From Trichoplax adhaerens (Eukaryota; Placozoa; Uniplacotomia; Trichoplacea; Trichoplacidae), in contig NW_002060957.1 of assembly GCF_000150275.1 (NCBI RefSeq), positions 722,170 through 786,169 of the forward strand: a stretch of DNA of 64,000 bases. Direction: 5' to 3'. A program made the translations under genes and the position numbers. Below are positions 12,534 through 26,100 of this stretch, piece by piece. Below the pieces are notes generated by a model that saw only the letters and a program-made list of their open reading frames with translations, was not told the DNA's origin and searched no databases. Positions within the stretch are counted from its first letter, which is position 1, and each line of letters begins with the position of its first letter.

Positions 12534-15500
12534 TTATGACGATACATCTTCTCTTCTTTTCTTTGCTTCCCGAATTTTAGACTACAGTTAAAACCGATAG
12601 TATTACTAATAAAGCAAGTGCATAGATATAATACACACTTAACAAACCTTCCGCGATTCCTTTACAAAGAGTACCTCATCATCATCGTCATCTCCATGTT
12701 TTCTCTTTCCAGATCCAGTGTCACCATCATCAAACTTAAAATCGCCAGTAACAATACTTCGTAAAGTATCAAAATTACTAAATGTAGCTTCGCTACTTAG
12801 AGCTCTCAAAACTGGTCGCAGCGGTTTCAGCTCTTTTGAGGTAACATATTTATGGTTGCGACTATAGATTTCATTTAAATATCGTAAAACTAATTCTTTA
12901 CTGGATGGCAATATATTTCGTGAAATCGATTTTCTGGAAATGTTAAAAATTAGTTAATAGGAAGTTAAGCGAATTTAAAACCGTAATTACATCACTATTA
13001 CTTTTCTGGTAAATTTTTTAATATTTCGATAAAGCTATCTATCACTTCACAGCGGAAATGCTTCCACCAATGGCTGAAGATACATATCAGAAATGAATCA
13101 TCTCGCTTCGCTGTTGAGATTAGTTGATCAATCAACGATGTACTTGGTCTATAATCCGGCAAAATTTAGTAATTAATTCCTCAGTAAATAATTATTGTTA
13201 ATAGGGACGAGAACTAAAATGATCAGGTACCGTATAGTCTTCATGGCAGTCACGAAACCTGTAGAAGCTTCTGGGTGATCTAAGTCCAGTGAAATCTTTA
13301 GTTAAAAGCAAGCTCTATCTTTCAGTAACACTGTCTAAATAGATACCTTCTGCTGATAGCTTCGCTAACACTGGAAAGAACACATCCGATTTTGGATCCT
13401 CTGAGTGGACAAGTTGCCATAGTGTACTTTGCTCATAATAATCCCAATTTAAAGAATCCACTACAATAGCAAGAATTATTAATGGACAAAACCAACAAAG
13501 AGCATAGTAACATTTACTGTAATACCTAATAACTGTGGCATATTTTCGTTTCCTAGTAATTCGCACTTATTTAGTGCAATCTGCCGCGAAATTTCGAATA
13601 ACTACAAAAATAATTAGAATACCGAAAATTTTTGGATTACGATTCTATAGATATTACATAGGCCTGATAATTCAATAGAATAACACCCATCTAACCTGTA
13701 TAGGGTCTACATACGATGCAACAGTCTTTATTACTTCCAATTGCCCATTAAGCGTATCCTTAAACTATTGCAACAATCATACTAATGTTAGATATCATCG
13801 AAACGTAATATCTAGTCATCGATGCTTCAAATGTTATGACAAACGTACTTGGGATAGGACACTAGGTAGGATGTAGCTAAAGACGCTGCGATCGTCTTCA
13901 CCGCAAATCTAGAACGCGACATTAGATAGTGATAAAATTATGAATTTCTTGAGTAAACATACAGTTAAATAAATGTCTGTTTACATACTCACCTTCAAGT
14001 CATACGATAAGCACTCATTTAACTTAATTTTCTCATCGAATCGCATTAAATCTTCAACGTAGTCTTTGTACATAGTTACGGAATTGTAACTAACAACAGA
14101 ACGTATTAGTGCTATCAATAACAAAAATTGAAACCTAAATAAGCATGTGGTACTTACTTAACTTTTATATAAAATAGGACCATATATCCTAGCCTTCTTT
14201 CACCGGCTTCCTTAACATAGTACAACAACTTTGAAAGAATATTCTTTTCAGTCGAATTTACGTCCAAAACGTTCCTGAAAAGTAAGTGTTATATATTCAA
14301 AGTTAATAACTGTAACGATACTAATTTTATTTCCAATTTTTAAAGATAAGCTTTGGTACCGTATCATTGCAAAATGAGGAGTATAAAGAGACTTTGTAAC
14401 CGATCTGTCAAAACATTATATATAATGATTGAAATTAAATGAAAATACATCAGAAGCAACATATCGTAAACAAATCTAAATAGAGGTAGTATTAATTAAT
14501 ACACATACTCATCAGATTTATCTTCGTCTAAAAGGTGACTACCGGGTCTATAATCAAGTATCAATGACTGCGCCAAATACATAGCTATTTTCTTTAAAGT
14601 CTCATTTGGTAAATGCTACATTCAAGAAATAAAATACGCAAGATATAGATACAATATTTAAACATGTCTCATTCGTGAACTAATAATTGGTTTTTAAGTG
14701 GTATAACTGCTATAATATTTGATGGTAAATAACAATTTACATTATAATTAACAATCACCTGTTCAATTAATAATTGGAAAAGGGTGTCGATGATTTCACA
14801 TTTTCCGGCCTTATCTCTGTTAGATTTAATAGAATACCCTCAGCGTTGACGCAAAGTACATAGATATCTAGTTTCAGTTTCTTAGCAGGTTACCTTCCTA
14901 TCTGATTAAGCTCCACTAATGACTGCAATATTTTGTCAGAAAGGCTTAACTCCTTCAATGCAAGAAAACTGCGATCATTTTCAATGCTATCCGTGTTTGT
15001 ATTTTCACTATCAGCTAAAGGACTTTCTGGCATAGGTGATTCTGCTATGGGCTTAAATGTATATTTGCTACTTGGATAGTCTTGCTTTGAATCAGTATCC
15101 TAAAATTATATGTTGTCTTTAATGGTATTCAAAACCAAGAAATAATTATTTAGTAATTTGATAATCTTACATTTGGTTCATCGTCTGAATCTGAAAAACG
15201 AGCCGTATCTTCTTCGTCATCTCCATATCCTTTGTTGCTGTCCGATAAATTCGTAGTAGTTGTTGATTTTTCTAGAGAAGACGCAGAACTATCACCAGTA
15301 GCATCTACTGGAGGTGATTCATTGCCTGATTTAACCGCAACACTTGCGGAATTAGTTACAGGTGGGGCTATAAGAGAACAAAATCAAGGAATCGTTAGCA
15401 CAAACGGCGGAATGTAATCCTATCAATACTATACTAACTTGAAGCGCTTTCTATATTGAAAAATTCAGGGAAATTATATTGTAACATCTCTTTTAATTCT

Positions 15501-18500
15501 TTATCAAGCTTCTGATGATCAAACAATGGAGAAAGAGAGCTAAATTTAAAACGGAAGATTTTTTTAATTCAATGTTGTTGTCGTTAGCTGTGCAGCGGTC
15601 CTGGTGTTCACATATATCACTCATTACAGAACTAATTACTAATAGAAAAATAACGAAAAATTCTTAGTAATATCAACAATTTCATGAAATCAATTTTACT
15701 TTAAAACACGTTTCTCAACCACAAAGTGAAGCGCCTTTCGAACTGCATTTCGTATTTGAGTCTCCATTGGCTTATAAAAGCTGGTTATAATCTATCAGAA
15801 GGATAGACACTTAAAAAAAAATATTTTTGTTGTAATATTTAAAGAGAAACAGCTAATTAATCAACATACCCTACACAGGAAATCGAGTAAGGTAGCGGAT
15901 ATTGTGATATGAGATCTCGTAGAATGAAGCATAATCAAAATGCCTGGTTCTGCATACAAATAAGTTTCAGTTAGTCATCAGCATAGATACGGCATTTGTT
16001 ATTATAGCAAATAACCTATATTCATAATATTTTCCTGTCCAGGTTGATAACATAGCCAATCAAAGAATAACGTTAATTTTGCGTTAGCGGATGTTGCATT
16101 ATTCTATTTGCAAAAAAATTAAACGCATTTTATTTTACTACGTATATAAAGCAAGATAAAGTTACATATAATAATGTAGATGGAAGTCTAGTGGTAGCAG
16201 TTTTTACTCGCAATCGTTGATTGGTAAATTAAATTTTTAAAGCGGTACCTGACAACATTGTAGCAACCACCCAATCACAGCCCATCTTGGAATGATATCT
16301 GATCCCAAGATCTCGTTGGTAGGATGAATTACTCCACAAATAAAGCGGATTATATCGCATAAAAGGGCATGACTTTCCGGATTGGCTAAATACTATTTTG
16401 CAGACGTAGGAAAAGAGTTGATAAAAATTTCGAAAACAAACACATATCCGCTGACTAAGAAATTATATTAAGTAAAAGTCAATCGATTTGCTTACTTTTT
16501 TCTGAAACCAATCCTGATATTTCTTTTGATGGCCTAACTTTACCTAGATTTCCAACATTGAAAACAGTAACCAGAGAATTAGAATTTGTTGATATATCAC
16601 TGACATTAGTACAATATGCATTTTACGTGATAAATTTTTATGCATTAACGCTAACAAACTAGTTTAATTTGGGTTACCTTCGAAGTAAGAAAGACTAGTT
16701 TATTTTCCATATCTGGAGTTATACGACTGATTAAGAACTTGCGGGAAGTACGTAATTTTAGTAAGTGCGAGATACCTAATAAAATAGAACAAAATTATAG
16801 TACTAACTATACACTTTATAACTCGTCGTATACATGGAGGCTCTTTATAAAACGAACAATTACCAGTAAAATGAGGACTAAGTGATCGAGGATTATGTAT
16901 AATGTCTTTCCAAAGAGTATTAAAGACAGGAATTCTAACAAATCAGGTTAAAAAATGATTCATGATCGAAAAGAAACTATAAATATCACTATCCGGTTCA
17001 AATATATTATATATATATATCACATCTTACTGGGCAACTGCTTGCAATAAACGTATGAGGTCGCGACCAATTTGAATGCAATCGGTAAACTATATTTGAT
17101 AAATTGGAAAAATAAGGAAACTTTGTAAAAATTCATAATAACAATGGTATTGAAGAGAATGTAGAATTACTTTTTCTCTTAGTGTAGAACAGCAAAAGTC
17201 GATTTCTCGTTGCATTAAATGGTGCAATGGTGGCACAGAATGATCAAGTATCAGACGAAGGAACACGTATACTACGGCAGCCGTAAGAAAGTTGTAGCTA
17301 AATAGCCATGTCCTTGGATTAAATAAATAGATATTAATTGTAAATGTTCAAATTCCATCTACCGTTTAACGCTAATCGTAGAGATATATGACTTTTACTT
17401 ATGTTCTTGAAATATATTCAATAGAGCTTCGATGTAATCAATGTTGGTACGACCAACATCTCCTCCTACAGTAAAACGATATCATAAAATATTGCAAATT
17501 ACGCGACAGCATGTACTGCATGACAATGACAAAGTCGAGATATTCTTACCAATAATTTGTCTTAAGAGATAAAAGCACATCGCATCAGCTCCGGCTGCTG
17601 AAGATTTCACAAATTCAGTAAATAGCCATATAAGCTGTTTCAATGTAGAATAATATAGCATAAGGAGGGTGTAAGTCTGTGACATAATACTATTAGGAAA
17701 ATTAACCTGATTCCGTGTACGTAGCTGGAATTTAAAAAACTTTTCAACAATAAGTTGATTGAGTTTCGTAAACGCCAAGGTAAGACCATCTCGTGATAAA
17801 AGAGTTAAATCACGATACGCCTGAGTTTTAATTATAATTATTTGATAACATTTACGATTAGAATTTAATAATTTGACTTAGCGTACAATGTGCCTGTAGT
17901 TGCAAATAGGAATCTTAAAAGTGGATTTCAATTGACATTAACTTACCTTTTGCGCAGCATTTTCGTCCGTTAAAATAGTGTAAAGTAAGCCAATGGTAAC
18001 ATCTTCATACTCTTGTTGTCCCTTGCATACCTATGAAATGGCGATATGCTAATGAATGGTATTTTACTTTCTACTAGAGTAATTGCTTACTTTTTGCATT
18101 TCTGACGTGCACTGATATAGCGATAGACAGTATATCTAGGTTAAGTTATATATATAACGAAAGACGATATTACTTCTGTTAACATTGAATTGAAAAGTAA
18201 ACAACGTAGCGGTCTATAATTAATTTATCAAGCTATCAATTAATTATTCGCATATATCTTACGTTCTGTTCCAGTAAAACATTACGGTAATCTAAGTTGA
18301 AAGTTCATATGATGTGACACATGTACTAGATTATTAAACTATTAATTACGGTGTCAATAAACTATCATGACCCATTATTACTCTACATTAGTATAAAGCA
18401 TACAAGGCTCTAAGTAGTTTAATATAAATCTTACATCTTAATTTAATTATTGTAAATTCTAGAGATCAATTTGATATCCTAATTTGTATTTAATTTAGAA

Positions 18501-20124
18501 ATACAATTCGTATTTTACATCTAATTTATTCCATACGAGTACTAATTAGTTCACATGTTATAATTCCTATGTAATGCAAAATTTTACAAATTACTAGACT
18601 GTTTATCATACATTAAAATTATTAGTCTGCATGGCTTACCGTTGAGCTTAAACTATCATGAGCATCTCTTTCGGATAAATTATTAGTTAACGATGTCAAA
18701 AATTGATGGCTCTTTTCCCATTTCTGAAATTATAAAGATGAAGACATTTAGCAACGCTACAATAGTAAAGATCTATCCATGGCTAGCAATAGGTCTATAA
18801 CTACTTGATCCAGTTTATAAAAAATCAATGCAATATCATTAGTATTTTATATTTCAGGTCGATCATTATAGAGTAGCAACATTGTGCGCTTAAAGTCTAT
18901 GTTAGGTATACACTCTTTCCTTTCTATGATTGAAATCATTTCGAAATTCTACATTTCAGGATCATTAATTACAGAGTCGAGAGATTGTAACCTTTTTAGT
19001 CTATGTCATTTATCTTTTAATTCTTTACTGCCAGCATTGATCTATTTACAAATAGTGTGTAATAACTTCAGTATTGTGCATTACAGGACAAACATTTACA
19101 GAGTCAAGACATTGTAACCTGTTAGATACAGTATGTTCTACTTCTAGACTGATGGGGAAATTTTGATTGCTTTGCATACGTTTCGATCATCGCTCTTTGT
19201 CACTGCGAATTTCAATAGCAACAAATGATGTTCGAGTTTGGCATTGCTGCTAGAACAAGGAGGAATTGAACTTTTGCACTGTAAAATTTGCGTTTTAGTT
19301 CATGCAGCATCACCGGCATGACTTGGCCGTGATTGTTGATCTACAAATCGAACTCAATCAATGCCAATTGATTACACCTGTTACTGCTAGCACGCATTCC
19401 GATGAGGATATCTATGACAACCTTGATCTGCAAAATGAGCCCAACTCATCAATCGATGAGTTGGGCTATTGTTTTGATAAGCAAGTTCTACCACTACAAT
19501 ATAGCGTGGTTGTTAAGCCATATACAGTACGACTAATCAATCTATCATTTAATTATTGTCCATTTTTAAGTTACTGAGCATAAGGTTAAGATTACTGCCA
19601 TTGCATACAAGAAAACTAGGATAAAACAGCTTACTATGGATTACAACCTACTGGTTATAGCACGCCATGTTAGGAGTGCAGCGCTAGTATGAAAGTCGTC
19701 TATTGTTGGTATGATGCTCTTGCGATACGAATGGATTGAATCCTCTATGCCATGCATACTATCCTAGATTATGATACCATGAGCGATGATACTTTACATG
19801 GATATTAATCACTGTATAGATTGATGATTGAAGGCAGTGATAAATCAATTGGCTATCTAAACGACAACACTACAATATTCCCGTTGGACATGCACTACAC
19901 GCTCAATGGGTAGTAGTCCAACGATCGCTTGTCGATGAACAACTTTGCAAATGAAATTCTACTACAGAGCAAGCATTTTCTTTGAATTGTGACGTATTTG
20001 AATAAAATTAAGAATTCTTTACTATTCATCATCTAACCTGGTCGAGTTCATCTCTTGCATCCAAGGCATTATTGATAAATAATTGGGATAACGGTCGAGT
20101 AGGAATCTCAGCAGCTGCAGCCAT
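12534..20124 (-). CDS. INTS3: Integrator complex subunit 3 (SOSS complex scaffold)
   Basis: I read 30 exons, 3069 nt including stop, giving 1022 aa (human about 1043). Exons 5'->3': 20124-20038, 18723-18640, 18030-17947, 17820-17707, 17634-17550, 17465-17399, 17312-17171, 17089-17031, 16934-16864, 16775-16678, 16543-16496, 16392-16249, 16103-16016, 15949-15870, 15791-15700, 15539-15439, 15367-15171, 15099-14894, 14816-14759, 14615-14509, 14274-14158, 14089-13993, 13908-13849, 13758-13696, 13601-13526, 13460-13347, 13279-13231, 13148-13002, 12933-12648, 12581-12534. Every phase matches. Family landmarks: LDARDELDQ (residues ~21-29), [51 protein letters not shown]-type block with [10 protein letters not shown] (~345), LLDFLCR and PLFD. 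An acidic linker (DDEED, SDSDDE) precedes YTFKPI, as in human. The C-terminus is acidic then basic ([13 protein letters not shown]), as expected. INTS3 is a helical-repeat scaffold for Integrator snRNA processing and, with NABP/SSB and INIP, for DNA-repair SOSS. Intron 1 is 1.3 kb; most others are 65-145 bp. Confidence 0.96.
18860..19125 (+). repeat. Three diverged direct repeats in INTS3 intron 1
   Basis: Three imperfect copies of a 40-55 bp unit begin near 18855, 18954 and 19081. Each has the form TTTCAGG/TTACAGGa..ATTA/TTTAcAGAGTC.AGA.ATTGTAACCT, and the first copy is the most diverged. They are spaced about 100-127 bp apart and do not touch an exon. Confidence 0.45.
19438..19467. repeat. 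Perfect 13-bp hairpin inside INTS3 intron 1
   Basis: AGCCCAACTCATC (19438-19450) and GATGAGTTGGGCT (19455-19467) are exact reverse complements separated by 4 nt (AATC). The hairpin lies inside a plus-strand open frame (19302-19577) that I do not believe codes for protein. It is locally richer in GC than its surroundings and may be a remnant of an inserted element. Confidence 0.7.
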
Positions 20125-23120
20125 GTTGCTTTTTCCACTTGCGGGAGCTACAGTATACAGTACAACAGCGTCAACCGTGCTACAGTCCGCTATGCTCAAT
20201 ACGGTACTGTACACTGTACACTATGTCTACAATTGAATCCTATAGCGCAATCATGAAGCAGGACTGTATGTCGTGTATGGGCGACGATATAATCCTGGTT
20301 ACTTATGGTTGAATTCCAGTCCGGGATTGATGCAATGCCTCAAATTATTTACTACAGCACAGTATTGGATCGATACCATGGTTCGGGACACATAACTCAT
20401 TACACTCTCTTTTACAGTCTTCTCCTGTCGACATACAGTGTATAGTACGGTAGAGGATGCACTGTAGGGTTCAGTACTGTACACTGTACACTGTGCCCCG
20501 AAGCCTCCCAAAAAGAAAAGAATTTATTGCACTGGACTGGAGTATTCCATACTTCTAATTCATTTCTTTATACAATTTAAATTCAGCCATTTTCCTATAA
20601 CACATCCAGAAAATGCCGCTCAATCTATCTGCCAGTTCTGGACAAATATACTAGAACAAGTATAATGAAGTATACTGCCATTTCAGCAGCATTTTCAATA
20701 GGTCTAGTCTTGACTGTCATGACTCATGAGACAGTCTACAGTAGGTACAACAAGGGGCAGAAAAATGACTGCGTCGTTACAGTACTTAGTACTGTGATAC
20801 ATTGTACTGTAGTACCGTACCAAAGTGTGTAAAATTCATGTCGCTCAAAATTCCAACGCTAAGTTCCAAATTTTTGACATCTATTTAACACTGTACTAAG
20901 GTACTTGCTATGCCGCACTGTTTGTACTCTTGCACTCAAGATGAGGAATATGGAGTGCAATGGATAGGTTAGAACTTATGGAATCCAGGTTAGCAATCTG
21001 CTGATCCGAAATTGGACTGGTTAACCAACTGTACTATGATCCAGTGTATTACACCGTCAATGGTTACGGTGGACCGGAAGGCTCAACACTTCAATTGTAC
21101 AGTACTTGCTATGTTACGTTGTACCGTGGTAACAACCGTAACATACGAAAGTGTGCAAAATATATGTCGCTGAAAATTGTGACGCTAAACCCCAATTTCT
21201 AGACATCGATTGAATTCCTTGCATGCACTAGAACAGCTTAGTGGACGTAATGTGCTTTTTGCAGTTATAGCACAAGAAACTGATCGGGTAAACTATTCTT
21301 TAGATTCTTCTGCTCGACTTGCTCTTTCCTCTCTCGTAGATAAAATAAAATTATGAATAAACGCATTTAAAATTGCCTGTCTAAATCTTCCTATTTGCTT
21401 GACTCGTCCAGATACGAGGTGAAGAGCACCTCTAATCCCTACTCTACTTCTTTCGAGCACAGCTAAAGCTCACACAAATTTTCAGTAATATCAATGGAAT
21501 TGTACGCACCAGAATAGAATTTATATATCTTAAAGACTGAAAACGTTCATAGGGATGACAGTATTAGATCCTGTGCTAAATCTGGTGTCAGAGTTGAAAA
21601 TACCCGTATAATGAAAAATTAACGTGAACGAGTGCATCTACAAACTAAATAATATCGAATAAAATTAACAGCATTGATATTATTCATTGGGTAGACAAGT
21701 AATGTTAAAATGCAGCAAATCATGACCCAAGAAATTTTATTCATTTGTATTGAATAGGTGTAGGCTGAGTGTACAGTCTACCAACGTTAAATTAAAGCAA
21801 GGGCATCGCAACTTCGCTAAGCACTTAATAAACGTGTTGATATTCACATTATTAATAGCATCAAACGGTGGAATTATACAATTACGGTTATTGACATTTG
21901 CAACATTACTATTCATTATAACAAGTTGTAAAGGTCAAATGATAAAATTCATTACGAACAAATTCAAGGCAATAAAAAATCCTTATTTGATTGGTATATA
22001 ATATTATAGCTATGCATTTAAGTAACTAAAGTAGAAAAGATACACAAGCCAAAGCAAAACTTGTCAAATTAGAGATAGATAACGGCAATCTGACATATAG
22101 TATTTTACTACATAGCGAAAGTTTTCAATGGTACGTATTGAAGTCTATATTACAGGTAAGCTGAGAAATATGAAGATTCAAGAGGACATGATTCATTCGT
22201 CAATATGCTATCTTCTGTAATGAAAACCATCTAATTCGTTAACTTTCCACTTTGTCGCCGGTCCAATTCTTATGTATTTCGTACTGGATGCATGGAGCAG
22301 GATGGAAAATGACAGAAAAGCAAAGTACACGTCTGTTACTGAACTATACTGCCCTGAGCATGCACTGTTAGAATGGTAGCTGGGCATAAATACAGCTGGA
22401 TAGATACATCAGTAAATCAATAAAAATGGAAGAAATATCGTATAACAGATCAAATATGTCATTCGCCGGTGAAAATAGGCTGTAAATGCAATAGCAATTC
22501 AAATTTGAATAGGACTATTGGTGTACAGCAGAGTATTGACCTACTGAATATATTCAGAGACAGTATCAACAGCTCACTATTCATCATTACATATCCAGTG
22601 AATAAATGGGCAGTTAAGTAGAGTCAATGAATACACAACTGGCAAGTTGTAGTTAACAAATTAAAGGTTACTCTTTGTAATAACAATTAATCCCTCTAGT
22701 ACTCAATGTCATTACGCTCCATTTTACGATAATACTCAAATTATATTTTAAAAAAAATAAATGTAGCATATTGTCTTATTTAGAACCGGCTCGAGTCAAT
22801 TATTCAAAACTAGTGCTTTCCATTTCAGGCATTAGAACTATTGTACAATCTTAAACATGTTGACTAGCGTTGAACGCAAACCTATAGAACAGTTCAAGTT
22901 TTGTTATCCGTCTCTCTTGAGGTAAAAATCTACAGTTACAATTTACATGAAAAATAAAATTGAAATTAAATCAATGCTTTTATCTGCAAAATTTACATAA
23001 CGACAATTTGCAAGTATAGTCTAAGCTGGTAGTAAGATCTTTCATGATCCGTTATAACAATTTCCGTTTGTCATATAATGTTGTTGATACTTTCGGTACA
23101 AATATTTATAGTCCAGACAT
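20125..23120. other. Spacer between INTS3 and CCNY with palindrome clusters
   Basis: About 3 kb holding the INTS3 promoter side and the CCNY 3' side, both on the minus strand. Palindrome-rich stretches made of CAGTACTG, TGTACAGTG and related words occur at about 20150-20220, 20425-20510, 20740-20900 and 20960-21150. From 21.2 to 23.1 kb the DNA is plain AT-rich. The open frame at 21750-22001 has a hydrophobic stretch but no support as a gene. Confidence 0.5.
20140..21150. repeat. Cluster of TACAGTACTGTA-type palindromes
   Basis: Repeated short words such as GTACTGTACACTGTACACTG (near 20205-20220 and 20475-20495) and CAGTACTTAGTACTG (near 20780) recur. They are built from self-complementary CAGTACTG and TGTACA cores. 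A direct pair of longer segments, AAAATTCATGTCGCTCAAAAT (about 20830) and AAATATATGTCGCTGAAAAT (about 21158), is each followed by GACGCTAA/AACGCTAA and a similar ATCGATT/ATCTATT tail. This suggests two copies of one inserted repeat. Confidence 0.55.
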
Positions 23121-26100
23121 TTAAGATAGTACAGCTGCACTTTTACTTGGAAGGGGATTGAGGCTAATATAACGTTTTACATTTGGACGAGAATGCTCAG
23201 GCCAATTCTCATTAGTTATTCTATTCATTGCCTGTAGGTTGAAAAATGATAATAAATAAGAGATTGCTTTGCTTTCCTAATACAATATTGTTTCTATGTG
23301 AGTCGACTATCATACGCTTTGATACATAGGAATAACGTTTACCTCTAACTTTCTCGCTCTTTCTGTACTGAGAGGTTCAGTAGGTAATATGTAATTATTT
23401 TCATCGGCAACAGTTCTTAAATCAAAGTAATATTTGGCATAAATACTAGACGGAACATTGATATTAAACATGATCAACTGAAGGATTTCTCTTTCTAACG
23501 CATTCCTATCATATCCAGAATAGAAAGTCAAAAAAAGTTACTCTTTTCAATGAAGACATCAACGATAATTACTACGTAGATAAAGATCAATTAAATTTTA
23601 AAATCGCGAATGATTACATATTGAGAATAACATACATATCTTCGACTGTGGTATCCTTTAAAATTTGGCAGTAATCTATATTCCAAACTATTGAGCAAAA
23701 TATAAAATGATATCTGAATATAGATATCTTCGATAGTAGTCTATAAAAAGTTATTAATGGAAAATGCACATTATAACACTATCAAGTACCCTTACCGGCT
23801 TGATCGTCCCATACTTTTGATGCTAATAAAATTGCGCCTAAAACTACTCGTCGCCAATTACTAGGATGAATATCAATCTCGGCATATTCCATTAATCGTT
23901 CCACATAAATTAAAGAAATAATGGCACATTCTGCAGTAAGCTAAAACCAACAAAATGAAATAAACAGTAATTCAGTAAAACCTCAATGAATCACTAAGAA
24001 TACGCTACTATCAAAGAAATGGAGTAATAATGACCATTAAGCAGCTTCGATATTATTATTATTACTAATTAGTATAAAATATAGAACATTCATGATAGAA
24101 GACTTTAAATTACTGTTTTCCAGAAATAAGGCAGACAAGCTTACCTGTGCGGAAGAAAATAAAGTTTTGAAAAATTTATAGACATGGCGGTGCTCAGGTA
24201 AATTTATTATCGTCTCCTTTCTGACGGGCCGCTGTATTTTTGAAAAGTGAAAGATACTTATTCAAAATAAAAAGTAATCGTAATCATATCAAATTTACAG
24301 AACGGTAGCAAATCGGCAATCACCTTCAAGTTCAATAGCGTATTTCTATGTCATTATTATTAATAATAATAACTAAATCATGTAATGCACTCGTATTTTT
24401 CAGCGATAGTTGTATATAGTCTTGTGACAATACAACATTTTCATAACTAGTAGTAATTAGACTGACGACTTACTAACCATTAAAGGATGTAGTTCTTCAT
24501 CGAAGATATCTTTAAGCCTGGGAGGATCATGTCTATACATACGTAAGGCAAAACATATAAAACTATTTTAAAACAAAGAATTTGATTTAAAATTGTTGAC
24601 AAAGAGAATATGAAATGTAGCAGTAGTCTGTAGTCTTGACAACTATTGACATAATTACCGAAAAAAAAGGTAAAAAACTATACAACTTGTTTATAGCTTC
24701 AATCCGATCTCATAGATATTATGTATTGAAAGTAATAAACAGATTCTGTTGTCGATATTGAACAATCATTTTTTTACTTACGCTCCTTTCATTAGGTAAC
24801 ATACAGCCAATGATACACTAAGCGTGTTCAATTTGAAAGAAGGATTAACGATAGAAGAAAAAAGAACCATTTAAGGTCATAGGAAACGATTCATATTAAT
24901 GATTCGATACAATAAAAATAGTAATCATGACTTATGGTTTATATGTTGTCATGTAATACCATATCACAGGTTAATTGTACAGTACTGTAGCGGTGAAGGC
25001 TTAGCGTCAAAAATTCTATGGTAGCTATTACACTTATGAAATCCATTCCATGCGAAAGACTGAGCTAGTTCAAACTAGATAGTTGCTGATATTATTATTT
25101 ACTCAATAGTACAAAATGAGAGAGTGTAGCATTTTCAACCTAAGAAAGTCAATGTTATCGATGATGCAGCATAAAGTTAATTATGATCTAACCCAATTTG
25201 AACTCTTTTACTGCCATAATTGTTTAAAAATATCAACGTTAAAATCAATCTCTATGTTAAGAAAATGGTATGAACAACAACTGATCAACAACGGCTAAAA
25301 ATATTTCTTTCACTTGTGACAAATTTGTCATCATAAACTGTAATCTAGCGCTTACCACTTTAGCGTACACCTTAAATTGGGTTGGCTTACAGTACTATCG
25401 TCCAGATAAATAGAAGAACATGAGCTATATCTTTTGTGTATAGTGCCATTCTTTATGAAAAAGAAAAGGTGAAATGATATAAATTAGATTTTTTTCAGCT
25501 ATGTATTGCTACCTTTCATAAACCAACAATTAAAATGAAATTAAATATTTCACACGTTAGTCATTTACATAACTGGAATATAAATTATCAATTATGGCCA
25601 TTTCTGACAATATATCTTATATGTCAAAGATCTTTCAATATCAATCAATCAATCAATTAATGATAACCGAAATTAACTGAAAATTTTTATCAAATTTATT
25701 TTTGAACATAAAGAATTTAAACGAATACAGGATCATTTTAATTATGGCTAGAATAGAAATTAGATTACAACGGAATTCTGTTGTTGGATTGAATATTATA
25801 CAATCATGTGGATGTAGTTAATTGTAAGTTGACACTGAATGTCTCTAGTTACAAATTGGTTCAGTAAAATCGCAGACAGACACCATTTTTCATGACCATT
25901 TTATGGGTAACTTAAAACATTTCTCGCATCTATTCTTAACGCTGTTATTGAGTCCAAAATGAACAAGTAATAGTTTTCACTATAGCCAGTAGTCAACTTA
26001 TTTTACATCATGTAAGACGTTAAATATGGTATCGTAATACGGTTTAACTTTATGTCATTTGTCCTCACTAGACTACTTATAACAAATTCCATAAGGTATA

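Noticed and set aside
13553-13560. Possible intron boundaries inside the 13526-13601 INTS3 exon
   Set aside because: The frame reads straight through ([15 protein letters not shown]) and matches the expected length of the family, while splicing there breaks the reading frame.
24782-24860. Upstream extension of the 36-bp CCNY exon reading [11 protein letters not shown], resembling the family's VSQPNLKYTIK
   Set aside because: No splice acceptor precedes it, an in-frame stop lies just upstream, and the true VSQPNL segment is found in the exon at 25356-25424, which joins in phase.
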